Assembly: GCA_037045045.1 (NCBI GenBank)
Contig: JBAOHL010000002.1
Location: forward strand, 62,001 to 126,000
Length of the DNA: 64,000 nt
Direction: 5' to 3'
Source: Phosphoribacter sp037045045
GTDB taxonomy: Bacteria; Actinomycetota; Actinomycetes; Actinomycetales; Dermatophilaceae
The translations under genes and the position numbers were made by a program. Numbering within the stretch: the stretch's first letter is position 1; every line of letters begins with the position of its first letter. Below, piece by piece: positions 27,616 through 36,354 of this stretch. The notes under the pieces were generated by a model, which had not been told where the DNA came from, made no database searches, and worked only from the letters and a program-made list of their open reading frames with translations.

Positions 27616-28479
27616 GTGTCCCAATCTGCCTATCGCGGTCGCCATCGCAGCCGCCGATCGCTGCCGATCGGCAGTGCGCTCGTCGGCTCCGGCCTGCTGC
27701 TGCCGGCAAGCCTGACGATGGCCACGGTGCTGCTCAACGGCGGCACCGAGACGTCGATGAGCCTCACTGCCGCACCGCGATTGGCAGACCCTCTCGCCTC
27801 GGATTCCGTCGAGGCGGACGCGGTCCTCGACGCCGACCCCTCGGGGGCGCTGGCGGCGCGCGAGGGCGCGGTCCGCGCCATCGAAGACCGTTCGTCGCGC
27901 TCGGCGAACCGCACGGTCGCCGCCGCCGTGGCGGCGGAGAACACCCGCCGCGCCACCGTCGAGGCGGCCCTGTCCCAGGACTCCGTGGTCGACGTGTCCC
28001 TCACCGGAGACGACGCCGGGATCGGCACTGCCGGGGGCGGGGCAGCCGGTCAGGTCGACCCGAGCGCCAAGGGCGTGCCGGGCAGCCACGCCTGGGTCAG
28101 GCCTCTCGACGGGGGCTACGTGCTGACCTCGGGATACGGCTACCGGTGGGGCTCGCTGCACCCGGCCCAGGACTTTGCGGTCGCCGTCGGCACTCCCGTC
28201 AAGGCGATGTCCAGCGGCAAGATCATCTTCGCCGGCTGGCAGGGCGGCTACGGCAACAAGGTCGAGATCCAGTACTGGGACGGCACGATCTCTTGGTACT
28301 GCCACAACAGCGTGCTCAAGGTGGCCCAGGGCCAGATCGTGGCCTCGGGGCAGGTGGTGGCGCTCTCGGGCAACACCGGCCACTCCACCGGGCCGCACGT
28401 CCACGTCGAGATCCACACTACGAAGGACCAGACGACCTCGCCGCTGCCGTGGATGCGCGCTCGCGGCATTTCCGTCTGA
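27616..28479 (+). CDS. M23-family (LytM) peptidoglycan endopeptidase
   Basis: A 287-residue secreted or membrane-anchored zinc peptidase. After a basic N-terminus (RGRHRSRRSLP) comes one hydrophobic segment (about residues 17-40) and an Ala/Glu-rich, probably helical spacer. The LytM domain has metal ligands HPAQD and HVHVEIH, with GYGYRWG before them. All expected zinc ligands are present, so it should be active against cell-wall cross-links. The GTG start has CGGAG upstream. It runs convergently into pcrA with 19 bases between. Confidence 0.9.
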   Translation: MSQSAYRGRHRSRRSLPIGSALVGSGLLLPASLTMATVLLNGGTETSMSLTAAPRLADPLASDSVEADAVLDADPSGALAAREGAVRAIEDRSSRSANRTVAAAVAAENTRRATVEAALSQDSVVDVSLTGDDAGIGTAGGGAAGQVDPSAKGVPGSHAWVRPLDGGYVLTSGYGYRWGSLHPAQDFAVAVGTPVKAMSSGKIIFAGWQGGYGNKVEIQYWDGTISWYCHNSVLKVAQGQIVASGQVVALSGNTGHSTGPHVHVEIHTTKDQTTSPLPWMRARGISV

Positions 28480-28498
28480 GGCGCCGGCGCCTGCCCGA

Positions 28499-31013
28499 CT
28501 AGAGCTTCTCCATCGGGGCATACCGCAGCAGGAGCGGTTTGACGCCGGTGGCAGACCCGAAGTCGACGTGCGCGACCGCGCGCTCGCCCTGCCCTTCGAC
28601 CCGCACGACAGTGCCCAGCCCGAAGGCATCGTGAGTCACGCGGTCCCCGGGTGCGAGCGCCACGACGACACGGTTGCCCGGAGATCGCACCCCTGACCTG
28701 GCCGCGAGCATGGCCACGGCCGGCTCGCTGGATCGGCGCCCGTATCGGCTGGCGTCGGAGGCCGCGGCCTCGCGCTCCCAGGTGAGCAGCTCCTCGGGGA
28801 TCTCGGCGAGGAACCGAGAGGCCGGGTTGTATTGCGGGGCGCCCCAGGCCGAGCGGACCGCCGCCCGTGAGAGGTGGAGTCGCTCGCGGGCCCGGGTGAT
28901 GCCGACGTAGGCCAGGCGACGCTCCTCCTGCAGTTCCCCGGCATCGCCGAGTGAACGCAGGTGCGGGAACGTGCCGTCCTCCATGCCGGTGAGGAAGACG
29001 ACGGGAAACTCCAGGCCCTTGGCCGTATGCAGCGTCATGAGGGTGACGACGCCCCCGTCGGCCCCGGGGGCGTCATCGGGGATCTGGTCGGCGTCGGCGA
29101 CGAGAGACACCTGCTCGAGGAAGTCCTCGAGGCTGACCCGCTCGCCCGTCTCGGCTCGACCCTCGTCGAACTCCTGTGCCACGGCGATCAGCTCGGCGAG
29201 GTTCTCGATCCGGGACTCGTCCTGGGGGTCTGGACTGGCCCGCAGTTCGGCGAGATAGCCGCTCTGTTCGAGCACCGCCTCGAGCAGGCCGCTCACCCCG
29301 GAGCCGCCCTCGAAGACCACCCGGAGGCGCTCGAGAAGCGCGGTGAAAGCCTGGACGGCCGCCACCGAACGGGTGGCGATACCCGGGGCGTCGGCGGCCC
29401 GCCCCAGCGCCGCGACGAACGGGATCCGCTCCCGATCGGCCAGTTGGGCCACGCAGGCCTCGGCGCGCTCACCGATCCCCCGACGTGGGACGTTGAGGAT
29501 GCGCCGCAGGTTGACCGTGTCCGCCGGATTCGAGATCACCCGCAAGTAGGCCAGGGCGTCCTTGACCTCCTTGCGCTCGTAGAAGCGGGTGCCGCCGACG
29601 ACCTTGTAGGGCACGCCGACCCGCACGAGCACTTCCTCGATGGCCCGGCTCTGCGCGTTGGTCCGGTAGAACACTGCGACGTCCTTGGGTGCCACCCCGT
29701 GGGCGTCGCCCAGCTCGTCGATGCGCCGGGCGACGAAGGCCGCCTCGTCGTGCTCGTTGTCGCCGACGTAGCCGACGATCGGCGGGCCGTCCCCCGAGTC
29801 GGTCCAGAGGTTCTTCGGCCGCCGGTCGGGATTGCGGGCGATGACGGCGTTGGCCGCCCGCAAGATCGTCTGGGTGGACCGGTAGTTCTGCTCCAACAGG
29901 ATGGTGTGCGCCTCGGGGTAGTCCTGTTCGAACTCGACGATGTTGCGGATGGTCGCCCCGCGGAAGGCGTAGATCGACTGGTCGGCGTCGCCGACGACGA
30001 CGAGTTCGGCGGCGGGCACGGCGGGGGTGGCCCCGGCGAGATCGGCCGGCGCCGCGGCGGAAGCCGGCCGAACGCCCGTGACCGCCGACCCGGCGGCGGT
30101 GGCGCCGGAATCGCCGACGAGTTCGCGGATGAGTTGGTATTGCGCCGTGTTCGTGTCCTGGTACTCGTCGACGAGCACGTGGCGGAACCGGCGCCGATAG
30201 TGCTCGGCGACCGCGGGGAAGGCCTGCAGGAGGAATACCGTCGTCATGATGAGGTCGTCGAAGTCGAGGGCGTTGGCCTGACGGAGACGCCGCTGGTAGC
30301 CGGCATACGCCTCGGCGAGCATCCGGTCCTGATGGGTGCCGGTCTCGGCGACCCGCCTCGCGAAGGTCTCCTCGTCGACGAGCTCGTTCTTCAGCGCCGA
30401 CACCCGGTGGGAGAACGAGCGCGACGGGTAGCGCTTCGGGTCGAGGTCGAGGTCGCGCAGGACCATCCCCATGAGACGCTGGCTGTCCGCGGCGTCGTAG
30501 ATCGAGAAGGTCGACTTCAGCCCGACGGTGGCGGCCTCCCGGCGCAGGATCCGCACGCAGGCGGCGTGGAAGGTCATCACCCACATCGCCCGGGATCGGC
30601 CGCCGACGAGGCCCTCGACGCGCTCGCGCATCTCCGCGGCGGCCTTGTTCGTGAAGGTGATGGCAAGGACGGCGCCGGGGGCGACATGGCGGGCACGCGA
30701 GCAGGTACGCGATCCGATGCGTGAGCACCCTCGTCTTGCCTGAACCGGCGCCGGCGACGATGAGCAGCGGACTGCCCTCGTGGACCACGGCCGCGCGCTG
30801 TTGGGGATTGAGCCCGTCGAGCAGCGCGTCGAGCCGCTCCCCCGGTGCCGCGGGGGCGGCATACCCCTCGCCGTCGGTCGCCCAGCGGGGCAGGCCTGCC
30901 TCGTCGACCTCGTCTCGGGGGTGGGTATCGACCAGCGTTGGCGCATGCGGGTGCGCCCGAGCCTGGCCCGGGGGGTGCGCGGGGATGCCGAGGTCGTCGA
31001 ACAGCGTGCTCAT
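28499..31013 (-). CDS. pcrA: ATP-dependent DNA helicase PcrA/UvrD (frameshifted in this sequence)
   Basis: A superfamily 1A helicase for repair and replication restart. N-terminal residues (ATG at 31013) include LDALLDGLNPQQRAAVV and Walker A AGAGSGKTRVLTHRIAYLL. The frame is then lost and resumes one frame over with ARHVAPGAVLAITFTNKAAAEM. The shift lies near 30695, where one extra base (T in gene sense) follows CTGCTCGCG. Removing it restores an 837-residue protein with VDEYQDTN (Walker B region), GDADQSIYAFRGA, EQNYRST, VTLMTLHTAKGLEFPVVFL and a Tudor-like C-terminus ending APMEKL. Everything else is intact, so I read this as a sequence error rather than a true pseudogene. Confidence 0.88.
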
Positions 31014-31016
31014 GAC

Positions 31017-31113
31017 GGCGGCCAGCCTACGGTGTGGGACCGACGGAACCGCCCCGGGCAGGGGCGACCCGTGGCCCTCCCCTGCCCGTGGTCCCCGCCG
31101 TAGGCTGGCCGCC
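31017..31113. repeat. 16-bp inverted repeat flanking divergent start codons
   Basis: GGCGGCCAGCCTACGG (31017-31032) and its exact complement (31098-31113) lie next to the pcrA and quinone oxidoreductase starts, 65 bases apart. Each arm holds the -10 box TAGGCT reading outwards towards its own gene. Confidence 0.85.
31101..31106 (+). promoter_or_regulatory. -10 box of quinone oxidoreductase gene (leaderless)
   Basis: TAGGCT, 7 nt before the ATG at 31114. The mirror-image TAGGCT at 31024-31029 serves pcrA, 10 nt before its ATG. Confidence 0.6.
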
Positions 31114-32091
31114 ATGACGACCGCGCGCGCACTCCGGGTTCCGACCACAGGCGACGCCACCGTGCTGCGCGTCGAACCCGTCGACGTCCCCGACCCGGGG
31201 CCGGGGCAGGCGCGGGTCCGGGTCGCGGCCGCCGGGGTCAACTTCATCGACGTGTACCAGCGCGAGGGTATCTACCCGATCCCCACGCCCTTCACCACCG
31301 GCAACGAGGGCGCCGGCGTCGTCGACGCGGTCGGCGACGGTGTCCCGTGGGCGGTGGGCGACCGGGTGGCATGGGCCATGACGGCCGGCAGCGCCGCCGA
31401 ACTGGCCCTCGTCGCCGACCGGATGCTCGTGCCCGTCCCCGACTCGGTCGCCCTCGACGTGGCTGCCGCGGCGATGCTGCAGGGCATGACCGCGCACTAC
31501 CTCGTCACGAGCACGTATGCCGTGCAGCCGGGCGACGTCGTGCTCGTCCACGCCGCTGCGGGCGGGGTCGGTCAGTGGCTCGTCCAGTGGTGCACCGCCA
31601 AGGGGGCCACCGTCGTCGCGACCGCCGGGTCGCCCGAGAAGCTCGCCCTGGCCGAGGGCCTCGGCGCGACCCACCTCATCGACTACACCGAGGTGGCGGA
31701 TCTGGCCGCCGCAGTTCGGGAGGCCACCGGCGGGGCCGGAGTCCACGTCGTCTACGACGGGGTCGGCAAGTCGACCTTCGATGCCTCGCTCGCCTCGCTG
31801 CGCCCGCGCGGCCTGGTCGCCCTGTTCGGCGCCGCGAGCGGCGCGGTGCCCCCGCTGGATCTGCAGCGGCTCAACGCCGCCGGCTCGGTGTTCGTCACCC
31901 GCCCGAGCCTCGCGCACTACCTGCTGGACCGGGACGAACTGACCTGGCGGGCCGGCGAGGTGTTCCAGGCCCTGGCCGAGGGGACGATCCGGCTCGAGAT
32001 CGGCGGACGGTACCCGCTCGACGACGCGGTCGCGGCATACCAGGCCCTGGAGGGCCGCGCGAGCACCGGCAAGCTGCTCCTGCTGCCCTGA
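31114..32091 (+). CDS. Zinc-free quinone oxidoreductase (MDR family, Qor-like)
   Basis: A 325-residue NADPH-dependent quinone reductase. It shows GVNFIDVYQREGIYP and GNEGAGVV of the Qor family, the nucleotide-binding AAAGGVGQWLVQWC, and GATHLIDYTE. The C-terminal YPLDDAVAAYQALEGRASTGK is typical. Structural and catalytic zinc cysteines are absent, as expected for this branch. The ATG at 31114 is preceded by TAGGCT (leaderless). Enoyl-CoA hydratase follows after 11 bases. Confidence 0.92.
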   Translation: MTTARALRVPTTGDATVLRVEPVDVPDPGPGQARVRVAAAGVNFIDVYQREGIYPIPTPFTTGNEGAGVVDAVGDGVPWAVGDRVAWAMTAGSAAELALVADRMLVPVPDSVALDVAAAAMLQGMTAHYLVTSTYAVQPGDVVLVHAAAGGVGQWLVQWCTAKGATVVATAGSPEKLALAEGLGATHLIDYTEVADLAAAVREATGGAGVHVVYDGVGKSTFDASLASLRPRGLVALFGAASGAVPPLDLQRLNAAGSVFVTRPSLAHYLLDRDELTWRAGEVFQALAEGTIRLEIGGRYPLDDAVAAYQALEGRASTGKLLLLP

Positions 32092-32102
32092 GGAGACCGG
32101 CG

Positions 32103-32879
32103 ATGACGAGCGAGAACCTGCGCGTCGAGCGCGACGGCCCGACGACGACGATCACCCTGGCCCGGCCGGAGAAGCGCAACGCCCTGTCCATGGCGATGAT
32201 GACCGACCTCACCGCGGCGCTGCGCGAGGCCGGCGCGAGCGACACCCTCGCGGTCGTGCTCGCGGCCGAGGGCCCGGTGTTCAGCGCCGGGCACAACTTC
32301 GGCGACATGGCCGGCGCGGATCTGCGAGCGGCACGGGAGTTGTTCGGCACGTGTACCGAGCTCATGGACACCGTCCAGAGCATCGCCCAGCCGGTCGTCG
32401 CCCGGGTCCACGCCCTGGCGACCGCAGCCGGCTGCCAGCTCGTCGCCACGTGCGATCTTGCCGTCGCCGCCGATACGGCGGCGTTCGCCCTGCCCGGCGG
32501 CAAGGGCGGACTGTTCTGCCACACCCCGCTGGTGGCCGTGGCCCGCAACGTCGGACGCAAACGCGCGCTCGAGATGGCCCTGTCGGGCGACCCCGTCGAC
32601 GCGACGACGGCAGCGCAGTGGGGCCTGGTCAACCGGGCCGTGCCGGCCGAACGCCTCGACGCCGAGGTCGCCGATCTCGTCGGTCGGATCACCCGCGGCA
32701 GCGCGCACGGTCGCACCCTCGGCAAGCGCACCTTCTACGCCCAGGTGGGCCTGGAACAGCGCCAGGCCTACGACCTGGCTGTCGAGGTCATGGCCGCCGC
32801 CGCACTCGGCGAGGACGCCCAGGAGGGCTTCGCCGCGTTCCTGCAGAAGCGCTCCGCGGTATTCCGCAGCCGTCCGTGA
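32103..32879 (+). CDS. Enoyl-CoA hydratase/isomerase family protein
   Basis: A 258-residue crotonase-fold protein with RPEKRNALSMAMM, the oxyanion-hole SAGHNFGDM and the helix ATAAGCQLVATCDLAVA. In place of the second catalytic Glu of true hydratases it has LPGGKGGLFCHTP, so it may act as an isomerase, a hydrolase or a dehydratase with another mechanism. Closest in feel to bacterial ECHDC3-like proteins. It starts 11 bases after the quinone oxidoreductase and overlaps the MFS gene start as GTGA. Confidence 0.88.
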   Translation: MTSENLRVERDGPTTTITLARPEKRNALSMAMMTDLTAALREAGASDTLAVVLAAEGPVFSAGHNFGDMAGADLRAARELFGTCTELMDTVQSIAQPVVARVHALATAAGCQLVATCDLAVAADTAAFALPGGKGGLFCHTPLVAVARNVGRKRALEMALSGDPVDATTAAQWGLVNRAVPAERLDAEVADLVGRITRGSAHGRTLGKRTFYAQVGLEQRQAYDLAVEVMAAAALGEDAQEGFAAFLQKRSAVFRSRP

Positions 32880-34114
32880 CGGGGCCGGGGCGGGCCGACG
32901 AGCCAGCCGCCGGGCGAGCCGCAGGCCGCGGCGGGCGGACGGGGTGGCCGGCGGACTTGTTCGTCGTGCTTGGGCTGGCCGGATCCCCGCTCGTGGCCCT
33001 CGGGTGTTCGCGGTTCGCCTATGCCTTGTTGTTGCCGGCCATGCGCACCGACCTCGGGTGGTCGTTCACGACGGCGGGCCTGATGAATACGGTCAATGCC
33101 TTCGGGTACCTCGTCGGTGCGCTCGGCACGGCGTGGGTCGCCTCCCGGGTGGGGCCGCGTCGGGCGTTCGGGTGGTCGCTCGGGGGCACCGTCGTGCTGC
33201 TCGCCGCCACCGCGGCCACGCGCAGCCTGGAGCTGCTGCTCGTGTTGCGCGGGCTGCTCGGAGTCTCGGGCGCCGGGGCGTTCGTCCTCGGCGGGGCGAT
33301 CACCTCGGCGATCAGCCGCCACCACAGCGCGCACCGGGCCGCCGTCCTCGTCGGGACGTACTTCGCCGGCGGCGGAGTCGGCATTGTCGCCTCGGGCCTG
33401 CTCGTGCCGCCGCTGCTCGACGGCGCCGGACCCGCGGGCTGGCCGCACGGCTGGCTCGCCCTGAGCGTGCTCGCGCTGGTCGGCTCGGCCGCCGCCGTGC
33501 TGTCCGCTCGGGCCGCTCCGGGCGGGTCAGTCCAACCCGGATCGGGGCGGCTCTGGGTCGGCGGGCTCGGGTGGCTGGCGTCGGGCTACCTGCTCTTCGG
33601 CGCCGGGTACATCGGGTACATGACCTTCGTCGTCGCCCTACTCACCCAACTCGGTTGGGGCGCCGGCGCCGTGGCCACGTTCTGGGTGGCGCTCGGTACG
33701 GCGGGCGCCCTCAGCGCCGTCGTGTGGGCCGGCCTGCTGCGACGGGCCCGAGGTGGGTCGGCGGCGGCGGCGCTGCTGGTGCTGCTCGCCGTCGCGACCG
33801 CCATCCCGTGGGGGACCTCGTCGACCGTGGCGCTCTACGCCTCGGGGGCGTTGTTCGGGCTGTGCTTCCTGTCCCTCGTCGGCGCGGTGACCGCCGCCGG
33901 ACGCGACGGCGTCGACCCGGTCGACACGACGGCCGCCCTCGGCATGCTCACCACCGTCTTCGCGCTCGGACAAGTCCTCGGGCCGTGGGTCACCGGCGCG
34001 ATCGCCGACCGGACCGGTGGCCACCAGGTCGGACTCGGTCTGTCCGCCGCGGCGCTGGCGCTCGGCGCGCTGTTGTGCGCCCGCCAGCGCCCGCGCCAGA
34101 TCCCCGACCCCTAG
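32876..34114 (+). CDS. MFS transporter (YbfB/YjiJ-like)
   Basis: A 412-residue transporter with twelve hydrophobic segments. The first reads SPLVALGCSRFAYALLLPAMRTDLGWS, the hallmark of the YbfB/YjiJ branch of the major facilitator superfamily. Loop motif ASRVGPRRAFG fits MFS motif A. The substrate is unknown. The GTG at 32876 overlaps the hydratase stop (GTGA). It converges on the response regulator gene: the two stop codons share the palindrome CTAG at 34111-34114. Confidence 0.85.
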   Translation: MTGPGRADEPAAGRAAGRGGRTGWPADLFVVLGLAGSPLVALGCSRFAYALLLPAMRTDLGWSFTTAGLMNTVNAFGYLVGALGTAWVASRVGPRRAFGWSLGGTVVLLAATAATRSLELLLVLRGLLGVSGAGAFVLGGAITSAISRHHSAHRAAVLVGTYFAGGGVGIVASGLLVPPLLDGAGPAGWPHGWLALSVLALVGSAAAVLSARAAPGGSVQPGSGRLWVGGLGWLASGYLLFGAGYIGYMTFVVALLTQLGWGAGAVATFWVALGTAGALSAVVWAGLLRRARGGSAAAALLVLLAVATAIPWGTSSTVALYASGALFGLCFLSLVGAVTAAGRDGVDPVDTTAALGMLTTVFALGQVLGPWVTGAIADRTGGHQVGLGLSAAALALGALLCARQRPRQIPDP

Positions 34115-34791
34115 ATCATCCGGCGGCCGGCCGCCCACGCGGTGAGCTCGTGGCGCGAGGACAGTTGCAGCTTGCGCAGCACCGAGGACACGTGGGTCTC
34201 GACGGTCTTCACCGAGATGAACAACTCCTTGGCCACCTCCTTGTACTGGTAGCCCCGGGCGATGAGACGCATGACCTCGCGCTCGCGGGCCGAGAGCCGG
34301 TCCAGCTCCTCGTCGACCTCGGCGATCTCACCGGCCGCCGCACCGAAGGCGTCGAGGACGAACCCGGCCAGCCGCGGGCTGAACACCGCGTCGCCGTCGG
34401 ACACCCGCCGGATCGCCCGGACGAGGTCGTTGCCGGTGATCGTCTTGGTGACGTAGCCGCGCGCACCGGCCCGGATCACCGCGATGACGTCCTCGGCCGC
34501 GTCGGAGACCGACAAGGCGAGGAAGCGCACCGGCGCACCGCGCTCGCTCTCCAGTCCGCGGCAGCCGATGAGCACGTCGACGCCACCGTTGCCCAGCCCC
34601 CCGGGTAGATGGACGTCGAGCAGGACGACGTCCGGACGGGTCTCGCGGATGACCGCAACGCCGGAGTCGACGTCGGCCGCCTCCCCGACGACCTCGGTCA
34701 GCACCGGGTCGAGCTCGGCCTTGACACCGGAGCGGAACATCCGGTGGTCGTCGACGAGCACGAGTCGGATTCGGTCCTTGACGAGGGTCAT
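34111..34791 (-). CDS. LuxR/NarL-type response regulator
   Basis: A 226-residue regulator. The receiver domain has acidic VDDH, phospho-acceptor Asp in VVLLDVHLPGG, and Lys in GYVTKTI. A C-terminal LuxR helix-turn-helix follows (LSAREREVMRLIARGYQYKEVAKELFISVKTVETHVSSVLRKL). It sits directly after the sensor kinase gene (1-base gap), forming a two-component system with it, and probably controls the divergent PspC-domain genes. Confidence 0.93.
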   Translation of the reverse strand: MTLVKDRIRLVLVDDHRMFRSGVKAELDPVLTEVVGEAADVDSGVAVIRETRPDVVLLDVHLPGGLGNGGVDVLIGCRGLESERGAPVRFLALSVSDAAEDVIAVIRAGARGYVTKTITGNDLVRAIRRVSDGDAVFSPRLAGFVLDAFGAAAGEIAEVDEELDRLSAREREVMRLIARGYQYKEVAKELFISVKTVETHVSSVLRKLQLSSRHELTAWAAGRRMI

Positions 34792-34792
34792 C

Positions 34793-36259
34793 TCACGGGC
34801 TCCTTCTCGGGTCGGGCACGGGAGCGGTATGCCGCGTGCCGGCCGGTGCGGGCGGGGCCACGGGAGATGCGGCCTGGGGTCGGGTAGCCGGGGTGGTCGG
34901 CATGTGCGGCTCGACGGGGCCCGGTGCGGGCGTCGCGACGGCGGGCGCCGACCCAGTGGGGGCGAGCTCGGGTGTCGGCGCTGCCCCGGTCGGCGCCGAC
35001 TGCGCCGCGGCGGGGCCTGTCGCTTCCTCGCCCGCGGCAGGAGGCAGGGTCAGGACGATCTCGGTGCCCCGTTGCAGCCGCCGGATCCGCGCAGACCCAC
35101 CGGCCCTCGCCATCCGGCCGAGGATCGACTCGCGCACCCCCAACCGGTCCTCCGCCACGTCGGCGAGGTCGAAACCGTCGCCGTGGTCGCGAACGAACAC
35201 CTCGCTGCCCAGGGGACCGATCTCGGCGTAGACGCTGACCGGCGGGCGGCCGTGGCGGACCGCGTTGAGCAGCGCCTCGCGGGTGGCCCGCACGAGCGCC
35301 TCTCCCTCCGGGGTCATCGCCTGGTCGCCGGTGACGACGAGCTCCACCGGCACACCGTGCTCGTCCTCGACGTCGTGCGCGACGGTGGTGAGCGCGCCGC
35401 CGAGCCGGTCCGCGGCCCGTTCCTGACCGGCATACAGGTAGGAGCGCAGTTCGCGTTCTTGGCGGCGGGCCAGCAGCTGAACGGTCTGGGGGTCCTCGCT
35501 ACGGCGCTGGATGAGCGCGAGGGTCTGCAGGACCGAGTCGTGCAGGTGGGCGGCCATGTCGGCGCGCTCGGTGGCCCGGGCCCGTTCGGCCTGTTCGCGC
35601 TGCAGCCCGCGGTACATCCGCAGCACGAACGGCGCGGCGACGATCCCGGCCCCGGCGAGCACGGCCAGGGCGGCCAGCGCGCCGTTCCACACCCCCTCGA
35701 GCCCTTGGCCCTGCGTGACGAGGACGACGACCCCGGATGCCGTGATCGCCACCCCCGCGATCGCCTGGACGATGGCCAGGGTCCGCCGCCGGCTGCTCGG
35801 CGCGGCGGCGAGCCGTTCGTCCTGCTCGTCGACCTGGTACCACGCGACGAACGCCCCGACGGCGACCGCGAGGAGCGGGACGAGGATCCGGGCGTTGGTG
35901 ACGATCGAGGCCAGCGGTGAGTCGAAGGACAGTCCGAGCACGACGAGTGCGAGGCCGAGCAACACGAACCAATGCGCCGGCGTGATCCGCCGGGCCCGCC
36001 CGGGCGAGGCCCGCTCGGCGAGCAGGTCCTCGGGGACGATGCGGGCCGGAGTGACCGCCCAGAGGAACAGGTACACGACGACGCCGAGCCCGCCCGTGAG
36101 CACCGTCGTGACGACGAACACCAGGCGCACCAGGGTGCTGCTCACCCCGAGGTGGGCACCGAGCCCACCGCAGACCCCCGCCACCCGGCGGTCCAGCGCC
36201 GAGCGGTACAGGCCCCCCCGGTCGGGGGCGGAGAGCGTCACCCTCTTATCTTGAGCCAT
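34793..36259 (-). CDS. Histidine kinase with N-terminal PspC domain
   Basis: A 488-residue sensor. Residues about 12-75 form a PspC domain (RRVAGVCGGLGAHLGVSSTLVRLVFVV), embedded in the membrane with four or so further helices up to about residue 230. The NarL-partner kinase core has phospho-acceptor His in AAHLHDSVLQTL, the N-box TREALLNAVRHG and the G-box VRDHGDGFDL. The Pro/Ala-rich C-terminal tail of 80 residues is probably disordered. PspC-kinase/LuxR pairs are common in Actinobacteria and are linked to envelope stress. Divergent from the next gene by 95 bases. Confidence 0.92.
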   Translation of the reverse strand: MAQDKRVTLSAPDRGGLYRSALDRRVAGVCGGLGAHLGVSSTLVRLVFVVTTVLTGGLGVVVYLFLWAVTPARIVPEDLLAERASPGRARRITPAHWFVLLGLALVVLGLSFDSPLASIVTNARILVPLLAVAVGAFVAWYQVDEQDERLAAAPSSRRRTLAIVQAIAGVAITASGVVVLVTQGQGLEGVWNGALAALAVLAGAGIVAAPFVLRMYRGLQREQAERARATERADMAAHLHDSVLQTLALIQRRSEDPQTVQLLARRQERELRSYLYAGQERAADRLGGALTTVAHDVEDEHGVPVELVVTGDQAMTPEGEALVRATREALLNAVRHGRPPVSVYAEIGPLGSEVFVRDHGDGFDLADVAEDRLGVRESILGRMARAGGSARIRRLQRGTEIVLTLPPAAGEEATGPAAAQSAPTGAAPTPELAPTGSAPAVATPAPGPVEPHMPTTPATRPQAASPVAPPAPAGTRHTAPVPDPRRSP

Positions 36260-36354
36260 CCGCGCCGTCGCGCACCCGCAACGGGGGTGTGCTCAGGGTG
36301 GGTTCAGGGTCGACCCTCATGGCGAGCCGGCACCCGGCGCCTCACGATGAGAGC

